From positions 1 through 49,708 of the forward strand of contig NZ_NUGT01000091.1 of NCBI RefSeq assembly GCF_002574545.1: a stretch of DNA of 49,708 nucleotides. Direction: 5' to 3'. The notes below the pieces were generated by a model. The model did not search any database, had not been told where the DNA came from, and saw only the letters and a program-made list of their open reading frames with translations. This DNA comes from Bacillus sp. AFS055030 (GTDB lineage Bacteria; Bacillota; Bacilli; Bacillales; Bacillaceae_G). Shown one piece after another: positions 16,895-25,085 of this stretch. Made by a program: the position numbers and the translations under genes. Numbering within the stretch: the stretch's first letter is position 1; each line of letters opens with the position of its first letter.

Positions 16895-16902
16895 ACGCAT
16901 AA
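16765..16902 (+). pseudogene. 5' fragment of a metallophosphoesterase gene
   Basis: ATG 16765 behind GTAGGAGATG opens MGRKIAVITDVHGNSSALRA and reaches CLGDM at residue 40, the second metal motif of calcineurin-like phosphoesterases. Then DLIHA and a stop follow. The last residues come from antisense spoVR DNA, so the frame runs over the junction near 16885. A full enzyme needs about 200 more residues with the GNHD and HGH motifs. Non-functional. Confidence 0.8.
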
Positions 16903-17109
16903 TTATTATATGCCAATAACTTGCCCAGCCTTCATTCATAATTTTCGTTTCAAGTTACCACCAAAAACAGACCATTACTCCTCATATCATGAAATTTTTA
17001 ATAACTAAAAACTTCATATAAATACCTTAAAGAATGAATGTCTTCAAACACTTTAAAATTTACTCTCATCATTTTTTGGTCCTTTTCCCCTTGCTTTTCT
17101 CTACTTAAA

Positions 17110-17150
17110 CAAAAAAGAAAAAACCCTCAACGCCAATAGCGTCAAGGGTT
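17110..17150 (-). terminator. glnA terminator
   Basis: AACCCT-CA-ACGC, a short loop, GCGT-CA-AGGGTT; on the minus strand it is followed by TTTTTTC. It sits directly after the glnA stop. Confidence 0.8.
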
Positions 17151-17157
17151 GATTTGA

Positions 17158-18492
17158 TTAATATACTGACATGTATTGATCTCTTTCCCAAGGGTGAACT
17201 TGAGTACGGAAGATATCCCATTCGATTTCTTTTGCTTCTACAAAGTGTTCGAATAAGTGTGATCCTAGAGCATTAACGATTACTTCGTCTGTTTTTAATA
17301 GATCTAGTGCAGCTGCTAAAGTTGCTGGTAAATCGATGATTCCAACTTCTTCGCGCTCTTCTTTAGACATAACGTAGATGTTACGGTCTACTGGAGCTGG
17401 AGCTTCTAATTTGTTTTTGATTCCGTCTAAACCTGCTGCTAATAATACTGATAATGCTAAGTATGGGTTTGCAGCTGGGTCTACTGAACGTACTTCTACA
17501 CGTGTGCTTAGGCCACGAGATGCAGGAATACGAATTAGTGGACTACGGTTTCTTGCTGACCATGCTACGTAACATGGAGCTTCATAGCCAGGTACTAAAC
17601 GTTTGTATGAGTTTACAGTTGGGTTTGTAACAGCTGTAAAGTTTGGAGCATGTTTTAAGATCCCTGCGATGAAGTGACGTGCATTTTCACTTAAACCTAA
17701 TTCACCAGTCTCATCGTAGAATGCGTTTTTACCATTTGTAAATAATGATAAGTTACAGTGCATACCTGAACCGTTTACACCAAATAATGGTTTTGGCATG
17801 AATGTAGCGTGTAAACCGTGTTTACGAGCGATTGTTTTTACAACTAATTTAAATGTTTGAATGTCATCACAAGCTTTGATTGCACCAGCATATTTGAAAT
17901 CAATTTCATGTTGTCCTGGAGCTACTTCGTGGTGAGATGCTTCGATTTCAAAGCCCATTTCTTCAAGTTCAAGAACGATATCACGACGGCAGTTTTCACC
18001 TAAGTCAGTTGGTGCTAAGTCGAAGTAACCACCTTTATCGTTTAACTCAAGAGTTGGTTCACCTTTTTCATCTAATTTAAATAAGAAGAATTCTGGCTCA
18101 GGCCCTAAGTTGAAATCTGTGAAGCCTAAAGCTTCCATTTCTTTTAACATACGTTTTAAGTTATTACGAGGATCTCCTTCAAATGGAGTGCCATCTGCAT
18201 TGTAAATATCACAGATTAAACGTGCTACTTTTCCTTTTTCAGCAGTCCATGGGAATACTACCCAAGTGTCTAAATCAGGGAATAAATACATATCTGATTC
18301 TTCGATACGAACGAATCCTTCGATTGAAGAACCGTCAAACATCATTTTATTGTCTAAAGCTTTTTCAAGCTGACTTACTGGAATTTCAACGTTTTTGATA
18401 ACCCCTAGTAAATCCGTAAATTGTAGACGTATGTACTTTACGTTTTGTTCTTTTGAAATACGGAAAATATCTTCTTTTGTAAACTTAGCCAT
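17158..18492 (-). CDS. glnA: glutamine synthetase type I-alpha
   Basis: The 444-residue enzyme joins ammonia to glutamate with ATP to make glutamine, as a dodecamer in the cytoplasm. It is the GSI-alpha form of Bacillus, without the adenylylation loop. Present are FDGSSIEGF, metal ligands in [19 protein letters not shown], the [11 protein letters not shown] segment, the flap [13 protein letters not shown] and [15 protein letters not shown]. Arg62 (FVRIEESD), needed in B. subtilis for feedback inhibition and signalling to TnrA/GlnR, is kept, as is the C-terminal [10 protein letters not shown] tail. ATG 18492 with AAGGGGAA upstream is the start. It lies last in glnR-GS2-glnA; a hairpin at 18545-18590 separates it from the paralogue, so it may also have its own promoter. 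Confidence 0.95.
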   Translation of the reverse strand: MAKFTKEDIFRISKEQNVKYIRLQFTDLLGVIKNVEIPVSQLEKALDNKMMFDGSSIEGFVRIEESDMYLFPDLDTWVVFPWTAEKGKVARLICDIYNADGTPFEGDPRNNLKRMLKEMEALGFTDFNLGPEPEFFLFKLDEKGEPTLELNDKGGYFDLAPTDLGENCRRDIVLELEEMGFEIEASHHEVAPGQHEIDFKYAGAIKACDDIQTFKLVVKTIARKHGLHATFMPKPLFGVNGSGMHCNLSLFTNGKNAFYDETGELGLSENARHFIAGILKHAPNFTAVTNPTVNSYKRLVPGYEAPCYVAWSARNRSPLIRIPASRGLSTRVEVRSVDPAANPYLALSVLLAAGLDGIKNKLEAPAPVDRNIYVMSKEEREEVGIIDLPATLAAALDLLKTDEVIVNALGSHLFEHFVEAKEIEWDIFRTQVHPWERDQYMSVY

Positions 18493-18544
18493 TATAAAAG
18501 TTCCCCTTTCGTATGCAACAAACAAAATTAGTCTAACACACTTT

Positions 18545-18590
18545 AAAATAGAAAAGTAGAGCTAAACTACTTCCACTTTTCTATTTTTTT
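18545..18590. terminator. hairpin between the two glutamine synthetase genes
   Basis: AAAATAGAAAAGT (18545-18557) pairs with ACTTTTCTATTTT (18575-18587), 13 bp, around a 17-nt loop. On the minus strand it follows the paralogue and is trailed by TTTTAAAG, so it may terminate or attenuate transcription before glnA. Confidence 0.6.
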
Positions 18591-18606
18591 ATTTTAAGTT
18601 TAGTGA

Positions 18607-19908
18607 TTAGCAGTTTAAATATGTTTCTTTTTCCCATTCTGATACACGTAATCGATAAGCATCCCATTCTTCTTTTTTGTTTTGAAGGAATGAATAAAAT
18701 ACGTGTTTTCCTAATACCTGTTGTAGGAATTCACTGTTTTCAAGTTCTGTCACGGCTTCAAGTAAGCTTCCAGGTAATGTTTCAATACCTTCTGCTTTTC
18801 TAGTTACGTCATCCATCAAATACAGGTTTTCACTACGTTCGACTGGAGGCGTTAATTTTCTTTCAATACCATCCAAGCCTGCAGATAATAAAACAGCTAA
18901 AGCTAAATAAGGATTTGCAGATGGGTCTGGATTTCGTACTTCGATTCTTGTACCTGCACCTCTTGCAGCCGGTATTCGGATTGTACAAGTACGATTACTT
19001 TGTGACCAAGCTACGTAAACTGGTGCTTCATAGCCTGGAACTAAACGCTTATATGAGTTAACTGTTGGATTTGTAACTGAAGCATTTGCACGGGCATGTG
19101 TTAAAACACCTGCAATAAATTGTCGTGCTGTTTCAGATAATCCAATTGAATCATGCTGATCATAAAAGGCATTACCATTATCATTTCCTAGACTCATATG
19201 ACAATGCATCCCTGAGCCATTTTCTCCAAAAATTGGTTTTGGCATGAATGTAGCAACTAAACCATTTTTTTCAGCAATTGTTTTAACTGTATATTTAAAT
19301 AGTTGAATATTATCAGCTGTTTGTAATCCTGGTGCGTATTTCCAATCAATCTCATGTTGACCGATTGCAACTTCGTGATGTAAAGCTTCAACTTCTAACC
19401 CTAAAGCTTGAAGTGCTTTCGTAATTTCACGTCGTATTGTAACTGTTTTATCTAGGGGGGCTACATCAAAATATCCACCATTGTCATTTGGAACTAATTG
19501 ATTTCCCTCCTTATTAAATAGGAAGAATTCAGGTTCAGGTCCAACATTAAACGAAGTAAATCCCTTGTCAGTCGCTTTTTCAATTGCTCGTTTAAGCACA
19601 TTTCTAGGATCACCTTCAAAAGGTGTGCCATTTGGATAATGAACATCACAAATGAAGAGTCCAACTTTTTCGATTGTGTCGACTTTCCAAGTATTCAAAT
19701 CTGGGTAAAGCATCATATCACTTGCTTCAATTTTTGTGAATCCGTTAATACTAGAGCCATCAAACATAGTTTCATTATTAAGTATTTTTTCAATTTGTGT
19801 GATTGGTAGTTCTAAATGTTTGAATACCCCTTCTACATCTGTAAAAAATAACTGTACAAATTCAAGACTATGTTCTTCAACACTATTTAAAATCGTTTCC
19901 TTTTTCAT
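18607..19908 (-). CDS. second glutamine synthetase (GSI-alpha paralogue)
   Basis: The 433-residue paralogue of the neighbouring GlnA is complete and keeps the catalytic residues: FDGSSINGF, GPEPEFF, HHEVAIGQHEID, NGSGMHCHMSL, the flap [13 protein letters not shown] and RIEVRNPDPSANPYL. The feedback-inhibition arginine of B. subtilis GlnA (Arg62 in VRIEESD) is Lys59 here (TKIEASD), and the C-terminal tail diverges (WEKETYLNC). It is therefore probably an active synthetase with altered glutamine/AMP control or altered signalling to GlnR/TnrA; that is inference. It sits 57 bp after glnR in the same transcript. Start ATG 19908 follows GGGGGGAAA. Confidence 0.9.
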   Translation of the reverse strand: MKKETILNSVEEHSLEFVQLFFTDVEGVFKHLELPITQIEKILNNETMFDGSSINGFTKIEASDMMLYPDLNTWKVDTIEKVGLFICDVHYPNGTPFEGDPRNVLKRAIEKATDKGFTSFNVGPEPEFFLFNKEGNQLVPNDNGGYFDVAPLDKTVTIRREITKALQALGLEVEALHHEVAIGQHEIDWKYAPGLQTADNIQLFKYTVKTIAEKNGLVATFMPKPIFGENGSGMHCHMSLGNDNGNAFYDQHDSIGLSETARQFIAGVLTHARANASVTNPTVNSYKRLVPGYEAPVYVAWSQSNRTCTIRIPAARGAGTRIEVRNPDPSANPYLALAVLLSAGLDGIERKLTPPVERSENLYLMDDVTRKAEGIETLPGSLLEAVTELENSEFLQQVLGKHVFYSFLQNKKEEWDAYRLRVSEWEKETYLNC

Positions 19909-19965
19909 TTATATTTCCCCCCATATAAATATAAAAGCTAGAATAATCCGGACTTAATCAATAAC

Positions 19966-20367
19966 TTAATGAAAGAATCGAGACATATCTCCTTGTCGTA
20001 AAGAAGTTCTACCTAACTTACCATTTTGATATAACTCTTGACGAAGCATTTTTCGAAGCTGTTCATCTGATATTGATTTTTCAACAATGACTTGTTGAAC
20101 GACTGTTTCTTTGGATTTTTCTGACGATTTTAAATTGAGTACTTCTTTAATTCCTGCTAAATTTAAGCCTTGTTCTATAAAAGTTTTTATCTCTAACAAT
20201 CGATCGACATCATTGAAAGAAAATAATCTACGATTTCCTTCAGTACGAGCAGGACGAATTAAATCATGCTCTTCATAATATCGAATTTGTCTTGCAGATA
20301 ATTCAGTTAACGAAATGACTATTCCGATTGGGAAAAGTGGCGTTGAGCGTCTTACTTGATCATTCAT
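19966..20367 (-). CDS. glnR: nitrogen repressor GlnR (MerR family)
   Basis: The 133-residue protein has an N-terminal MerR winged helix (about residues 10-80: [46 protein letters not shown]) and the short C-terminal regulatory tail of GlnR ending [13 protein letters not shown]. GlnR represses glnRA and other genes when glutamine is plentiful; in B. subtilis feedback-inhibited GlnA activates it by relieving tail autoinhibition. ATG 20367 is preferred over 20388 because AAGGAG lies between them, 7 nt upstream. Two GlnR boxes overlap its promoter, indicating autoregulation of the three-gene unit. Confidence 0.93.
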   Translation of the reverse strand: MNDQVRRSTPLFPIGIVISLTELSARQIRYYEEHDLIRPARTEGNRRLFSFNDVDRLLEIKTFIEQGLNLAGIKEVLNLKSSEKSKETVVQQVIVEKSISDEQLRKMLRQELYQNGKLGRTSLRQGDMSRFFH

Positions 20368-20396
20368 AGCAATGCTCCTTTCGTTCATCTATTTGT

Positions 20397-20447
20397 ATTT
20401 TAATTCATGTTAGATAATCTGTCAATACGATGTTAGAAAATCTAACA
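20397..20447 (-). promoter_or_regulatory. glnR promoter with two GlnR/TnrA boxes
   Basis: On the minus strand TTGACA (20420-20425), a 17-bp spacer and TAAAAT (20397-20402) form a sigma-A promoter. TGTTAGAAAATCTAACA (20431-20447) is a perfect match to the TGTNAN7TNACA consensus. TGTTAGATAATCTGTCA (20408-20424) differs at one consensus position and overlaps the -35. The boxes are 23 bp apart, as in the classical glnRA operator arrangement. Confidence 0.9.
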
Positions 20448-20586
20448 TGAAAATATTTGTTTTTTATACTATGCAACATTAGAAAAAATTCTACTATTTT
20501 ATTAAAAAAAATAATCTCCATTAGTTTGGAGATTATAACGATTTGTATTCTCTTCAATTATGATTAAACACGTACTTGTTCTTCGG

Positions 20587-20958
20587 TCAAACTTCTTTAT
20601 TAAGTTCTTCAGTACATCTTAAGTAATTAGCACATTTTTCTTTGAAACACTTCGTTACTGTCCCTGGTTTAAGTTGATCTTTAAATTTCTCATAGCAATA
20701 ACATACTTCATCAATCTGTTTTGCTCCATTCTTACGACCAAAAACTATTGGTCCGATATCAGAAGGTTTTATATTTTCTATTCTGTTATCTTCTTTGAAC
20801 TGATCTAAACAAGACTTACAAATACAAGATTTTCTTACCTCTTCTTTTGGTAATTGATCAAAGATTTCTCTTGGAAAATACTCATCATTACACCAACAAG
20901 TCTTTCCACTTGAGCACTTATTCCCATTACCACACATGGGACAGAGCTTAATTGCCAT
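20587..20958 (-). CDS. cysteine-rich CWC-family protein
   Basis: The 123-residue protein begins with the cysteine-rich CWC domain: CPMCG, CSSGKTCWC and CICKSCLDQF, ligands for probably one or two zinc ions or a cluster (family function unknown). A C-terminal extension adds CYCYEKF and CFKEKCANYLRC, so the protein holds about fifteen cysteines. ATG 20958 with GAGGTGGGA is chosen over TTG 20973. Monocistronic; no promoter operator recognised. Confidence 0.75.
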   Translation of the reverse strand: MAIKLCPMCGNGNKCSSGKTCWCNDEYFPREIFDQLPKEEVRKSCICKSCLDQFKEDNRIENIKPSDIGPIVFGRKNGAKQIDEVCYCYEKFKDQLKPGTVTKCFKEKCANYLRCTEELNKEV

Positions 20959-21078
20959 TAGATCCCACCTCAATCATGTGCTCTTTTATAGCCTACTAAC
21001 TCTGCGGATCGTGCCGAACTAATTAATTTTTTAGCTTCACACTATAAAGACTTTTATGTAGTTTTTTAGCTTAATAGA

Positions 21079-21393
21079 TTATAAATCTATAAAATAGGCT
21101 TCATCTACACTCTTTATCTCTTTGTTTTCCCATAACCATAGAACCCCTTGTGTAGATGATAACGCTAGCCATTCTTCCTCCATTTTTTGGATACGATTTC
21201 CCCTGTGCGTACCGGGTAATGATCAGTTTCTTCGATTATATTTATTAGCTAATAGAATTTGAATTAAAAATGATTTCACTCCATCTTCAGTAGAATTTTT
21301 AAGGATTCTCTAGTTCATATTACCACAAAATGCCAGTATGCTTAATTCAGCTAAAGTACTAATTCGTTTAATTAGAACATCTTTTTCATGATT
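21079..21393 (-). pseudogene. unidentified decayed ORF
   Basis: Minus-strand reading gives three consecutive protein-like pieces in shifting frames: NHEKDVLIKRISTLAELSIL up to a stop, then NSTEDGVKSFLIQILLANKY; DHYPVRTGEIVSK; and MEEEWLALSSTQGVLWLWEN, ending FIDL* at 21079-21081. The joined sequence looks like one lost gene of about 100 codons. I cannot name the family. The rest of 20959-21625 holds only a terminator-like hairpin. Confidence 0.4.
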
Positions 21394-21410
21394 AAAAGAA
21401 GGTGTGCTGA

Positions 21411-21448
21411 AAAAAGCCAATCCATACTGTAAAGGATTGGCCTATTTT
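21411..21448. terminator. bidirectional terminator-like hairpin
   Basis: GCCAATCC (21416-21423) and GGATTGGC (21434-21441) are perfect complements, flanked by A6 on one side and TATTTT on the other. Confidence 0.65.
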
Positions 21449-21625
21449 ATCTTATGTTATTCAAAGTTTTACCTATTGTTTCTTATATTAATAGAAAATT
21501 CTAGTTCACATAATCTAATAGTTCGAAACTATATAACTATTTCCTAGGGAAGAAGTGTAATCCAATCATTCTTCAACCGATTAAAATTTCCTCAATCATG
21601 CGAGGGACTTTTTCGTTGAATCAAA

Positions 21626-22675
21626 TTAAGATTGCTCCCAACTTTTAAACGTTTCCTTATAATCGCTAGAAATAATTCCTTTTTCCGTAATAATAGCCGT
21701 TATTAATTCATTCGGTGTCACGTCAAACGCTGGGTTTAGTACATCGATGCCTTCCGGTGCAATTTGTACATTTCCGATATGTGTTACTTCAGTACGATCG
21801 CGTTGTTCGATGACAATTTCATTCCCTGATTCGATTGATAAGTCAATTGTTGATAAAGGTGCGGCTACATAAAATGGGATTTGGTAAAAGTTAGCTAAAA
21901 TCGCTAATTGTAATGTACCAATTTTATTTGCAGTGTCTCCATTTGCGGTAATGCGATCTGCTCCAACAATAACGGCATCTACTTTTTTATTTTGTAATAA
22001 ATAGCCGACCATATTATCAGTTAGTAATGTAACAGGGATACCACTTTGGTTCAATTCCCAAGATGTTAGTCTTGCTCCTTGAAATACTGGTCTTGTTTCT
22101 GTTGCATAAGCTGATATTTCCCAGCCTTTTTCTTTTGCTAAATGAAGTGGGGCTAAGGCTGTTCCGTATCGACTTGTTGCAATACTCCCTGCGTTGCAAT
22201 GAGTTAATACTGCTGCCCCGTCATGTAGTAATGTTAAAGCATTTTCACCTATTCTCTTGCAAGTTGCCTCGTCTGCTATATGTAATTTAATCGCTTCTTC
22301 CATGATGATTAATTTAGCTTCGGCTACAGTCACTGCTTCTTTACTAGTTTTAATTAGTTTTTCAACAGCCCATGCTAAATTTACTGCCGTTGGTCTAGCA
22401 CTAATTAATTCATCCGCTAATAATCGTGCTTGTTGATGAAATTCATCAATTTGTTCAGTTTCAAGTTCTCGAACACCTAAATAAAGTCCATATGCAGCTG
22501 CCAAACCAATCGCTGGTGCTCCTCTTACTTGTAATTTTACGATTGCTTCACGTACATCAATTAATGTCGTTGCATCAAAGTAGTGAATTTCAGTAGGTAA
22601 TTTTGTTTGGTCTAAAATTTTTAAACTTTCACCGTTCCATTGTAATGATTCAGGTATTTGCTGTAATGTAGTCAT
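21626..22675 (-). CDS. mtnA: methylthioribose-1-phosphate isomerase
   Basis: The 349-residue cytoplasmic enzyme converts 5-methylthioribose-1-phosphate to methylthioribulose-1-phosphate, the second step of the MTR branch. It has the eIF2B-alpha-like fold. RGAPAIG and SARPTAVNLAW are family marks, and the catalytic pair is Cys160 (THCNAGS) and Asp240 (GADRITANGD), the same numbers as in the B. subtilis enzyme when ATG 22675 is used. That supports this start over TTG 22678. It lies 6 bp after the mtnK stop and is co-transcribed with it under the S-box at 23876-24088. Confidence 0.95.
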   Translation of the reverse strand: MTTLQQIPESLQWNGESLKILDQTKLPTEIHYFDATTLIDVREAIVKLQVRGAPAIGLAAAYGLYLGVRELETEQIDEFHQQARLLADELISARPTAVNLAWAVEKLIKTSKEAVTVAEAKLIIMEEAIKLHIADEATCKRIGENALTLLHDGAAVLTHCNAGSIATSRYGTALAPLHLAKEKGWEISAYATETRPVFQGARLTSWELNQSGIPVTLLTDNMVGYLLQNKKVDAVIVGADRITANGDTANKIGTLQLAILANFYQIPFYVAAPLSTIDLSIESGNEIVIEQRDRTEVTHIGNVQIAPEGIDVLNPAFDVTPNELITAIITEKGIISSDYKETFKSWEQS

Positions 22676-22681
22676 CAATAA

Positions 22682-23848
22682 TTACTCCAATCCGTTAAGT
22701 AAATTCCTAATATTCCTAATAGTAAATCTATTTTTTATGCAATGAACTCCGAATATTAAGACTTTTTTCTTTGCATAAATTTTTTGATGGTGTTCAAGGG
22801 AATCAAAGTCTTCAACATGAGCTAGACCGATGCTTCTTCGGATTAATTCACATCCAATAACCCCAATTGCATCTATCCAATATCCTTCCAGTTTTTCTTT
22901 AATTAGAGCTTTTTGGTTAAATGGTCTAACACTATGCTCTTCCCATAGTTGAGTAAATGTTTCATTAAACACTTTTTCGATGGTTAAAATATGATCGAAA
23001 ATTTCGTCTTTTAATTCAGTACGGCTGAACAGTTGAAACAGTAAATTTGCTTGAATTTGCCCTAAATCAAATCCGATTGGTCCGACAAATGCAAATTCAG
23101 GGTCAATGACTTTTGTTTCTGTTGCAGATGCGAAAATGCTTCCCGTATGTAAATCACCATGTAATAACGCTTCTTTTTTCGATAAGAAATCTAATTTTAG
23201 TTTTGCCACCTCAAGTTGTAGATCTGCATCATTCCATAGCACTTGAATTTCGTCTGTTAATTCTTCTTCAAAACTATTTGTTTCACTATTAAAAAATGGA
23301 TCTGTGAAAACAAGATTTTCTGTTATATCACATAATTCAGGATTATTAAAAAGATACTCTAACTCTTTTTTCTTAGCAGGTGAAGCTCCGAAATCTGAAG
23401 TGTAAAATAATGATTTTGCTAGAAATTCTCCGATATGTTCAGCTAAAAACGGATAGCTTTTCTTCTCAATAAGTCCTTTTCGTAAAATTTGCAAGTGTGA
23501 AAGATCTTCCATTACAGTTACAGCTTGCTCTTCATCATGCGCTAAAATTTTTGGTGCATGCAATGGGATTAACTCATTGTATATTTTTGTCGCATTACTT
23601 TCGATCGTAGCTCGCTTTAAAGTAAGTGGCCAGCTTTCACCGACAACTTTTGCATATGGTAGAGCCTGCTTTATAATTAACCCTTTCTCGCTTCCTAATG
23701 GTTTAACTCTAAACACTAAATTTAAATTTCCATCCCCGATTTCTATACTTTCACAACGTTCATTTTTAAAATAGCCAAGTTTTTGTAAATAAGTAATCGC
23801 AGTTTGTTCTGTTAAAGGTCTATATTCTTTTCGTTCAATAACAGTCAC
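22682..23848 (-). CDS. mtnK: 5-methylthioribose kinase
   Basis: The 388-residue ATP-dependent kinase phosphorylates 5-methylthioribose at O1, the entry of salvage. It shows the protein-kinase-like/APH fold: IGDGNLNLVFRV in the N-lobe, EQAVTVMEDLSHL at the hinge, LLHGDLHTGSIFA (catalytic loop) and VIDPEFAFVGPIGFDLGQ (metal-binding DPE and RR-rich end). GTG 23848 is the likely start: AAAGGGG is 9 nt upstream, whereas the in-frame ATG 23857 touches the ribosome site and the longer frame would enter the riboswitch terminator. First gene of mtnKA. Confidence 0.93.
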   Translation of the reverse strand: MTVIERKEYRPLTEQTAITYLQKLGYFKNERCESIEIGDGNLNLVFRVKPLGSEKGLIIKQALPYAKVVGESWPLTLKRATIESNATKIYNELIPLHAPKILAHDEEQAVTVMEDLSHLQILRKGLIEKKSYPFLAEHIGEFLAKSLFYTSDFGASPAKKKELEYLFNNPELCDITENLVFTDPFFNSETNSFEEELTDEIQVLWNDADLQLEVAKLKLDFLSKKEALLHGDLHTGSIFASATETKVIDPEFAFVGPIGFDLGQIQANLLFQLFSRTELKDEIFDHILTIEKVFNETFTQLWEEHSVRPFNQKALIKEKLEGYWIDAIGVIGCELIRRSIGLAHVEDFDSLEHHQKIYAKKKVLIFGVHCIKNRFTIRNIRNLLNGLE

Positions 23849-23875
23849 TAAATTCATCCCCTTTGAATTTTGCAA

Positions 23876-24088
23876 AATAAAAAGCCTCTTTTCCGAGACG
23901 AAAAGAGGCAATACTAATTGGCTTTCGTCTCTTATCTACCAGAAAATTTCTTTTCTGTTGGAATTAGCACCGTGCCTTACTGAGCATTTAAGCTCAAGGC
24001 GTAAATAATACGCCCCATTTCACAATGGTATTACGGTCGGTTGCTGGGCATCGTCGGGCCAAATCCCTCCGCCTACTCGAAATAAGAG
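23876..24088 (-). promoter_or_regulatory. SAM-I (S-box) riboswitch controlling mtnKA
   Basis: Read on the minus strand: P1 CTCTTAT...ATAAGAG (24082-24088 with 23929-23935), the conserved GAGGGATTTGGCCC and GATGCCCAGCAACC blocks, and AAGGCACGGTGCTAATTCC. The expression platform is a terminator, GCCTCTTTTC...GAAAAGAGGC plus TTTTTATTTT (about 23874-23909). A competing antiterminator is possible between GAGACGAAAG and CTTTTCGTCTC. SAM binding should favour termination, lowering mtnKA when SAM is abundant. Confidence 0.95.
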
Positions 24089-24113
24089 TTCGCATATTTG
24101 ATTTTATAATCGT

Positions 24114-24143
24114 ATTTTAGTTTATACATTTTTAATTTGTCAA
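24114..24143 (-). promoter_or_regulatory. mtnKA promoter overlapping the mtnU stop
   Basis: TTGACA (24138-24143) and TAAAAT (24114-24119) with an 18-bp spacer lie just upstream of the S-box. The TGA stop of mtnU is inside the -35 hexamer. Confidence 0.75.
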
Positions 24144-24937
24144 TTACTTTTTTGAAACTTTTTGTAAATTTCTTCTTTTCTGTCTTCAAAAATAGGGATT
24201 GTACCTCGTATTTCGTCTACTTTTTTCGGATCAATTTCACCAAAAACAATTTCTTCATTCACGCTACCTTTGGAAATTACTTCACCCCAAGGGTCAATAA
24301 TCATAGATCCTCCACCAAATGTGTTCGCTAAATCTTTCCCTACCCGATTACACGCAACAACATAACACTGATTTTCGATTGCTCTTGCTTTTAATAAAAT
24401 TTCCCAATGATTCATTCTTTGAATTGGCCATTCGGCAACGAAAAATAAAACTTTTGCACCTTTTTGCGAATGAGCGCCAATCCATTCTGGAAAACGCAAA
24501 TCATAGCAAACAAAACCTGCAGCCGTTAATCCATCGATTTCAAACAGACCATCTGTTTTTCCTGATTGAAGATAGTGATGCTCGTTCATTAACTGGAATA
24601 AATGAACTTTGTCATACGATTTTACAACCTCGCCAGTATTGTTAATCACAATTAACGTATTCGTAACACCATTTTCTCTAGCAATAGGGAACGAACCAGC
24701 AATCAATAGTACATTATTCGATTTTGCAATGGACTGAAGTTCAGAAATAATTGCTTCTTGTTCACCTGTGTGCAAGTCAATTTCTTTTAGACAATAGCCC
24801 GTTGTCCATAGCTCAGGTAATACGATTACACGAATATTTTCTTTCAGTGCCTCGTTTATTTGCGTTCTTATTTTCTCTAAATTAGCCTTTGATTCTCCTA
24901 AAATAACGTCACATTGAATACACGCAATTTTAATCAC
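24140..24937 (-). CDS. mtnU: MtnU/YkrU-type carbon-nitrogen hydrolase (omega-amidase)
   Basis: The 265-residue nitrilase-superfamily amidase has the Glu-Lys-Cys triad in VLPELWTTGYCL, KSYDKVHLFQ and AAGFVCYDLRFPEW. In the mtn cluster its likely substrate is 2-oxoglutaramate, the product formed when MtnE uses glutamine as amino donor; hydrolysis gives 2-oxoglutarate and ammonia and pulls the transamination forward. This role is known for the family and inferred here from divergent placement next to mtnE. Start ATG 24937. Its stop overlaps the mtnKA promoter. No S-box of its own is seen. Confidence 0.88.
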   Translation of the reverse strand: MIKIACIQCDVILGESKANLEKIRTQINEALKENIRVIVLPELWTTGYCLKEIDLHTGEQEAIISELQSIAKSNNVLLIAGSFPIARENGVTNTLIVINNTGEVVKSYDKVHLFQLMNEHHYLQSGKTDGLFEIDGLTAAGFVCYDLRFPEWIGAHSQKGAKVLFFVAEWPIQRMNHWEILLKARAIENQCYVVACNRVGKDLANTFGGGSMIIDPWGEVISKGSVNEEIVFGEIDPKKVDEIRGTIPIFEDRKEEIYKKFQKSN

Positions 24938-25085
24938 AATTTATTCACCCTATTCTAAATTTTATAGACATTTTTACATCGAGCATATATGATGGTGAAA
25001 GTTATTGCAACAGTCGTTCATGAAAATCATTCGATTAAGAAACGATTTATTAAATTAATTTTATTATATTTTTGGAGTGATACAC

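Larger units (their letters stand above)
16230..17100 (-). pseudogene. spoVR: decayed spoVR remnant, interrupted
   Basis: Minus-strand translation yields SpoVR blocks in the right order but with stops and frameshifts. Near 16990-16890 it reads an EEM-like stretch, FW, a TAA in place of Gln, then [15 protein letters not shown] and MREL. From 16585 down it reads GAA-TTA (Glu-Leu) again, VGVQ*SKTSIN, NLDLKVFEEI, NDPTKEIK, then SFIRNY, TEE..PLY and finally VEERDGYYSILYLKK. Family SpoVR reads [39 protein letters not shown] and SFIRNYLT at these places. The N-terminal ~200 codons are gone; the glnA terminator lies where they should be. A ~307-bp segment splits it at Glu-Leu. SpoVR contributes to spore cortex formation; this copy cannot work. 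Confidence 0.8.
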
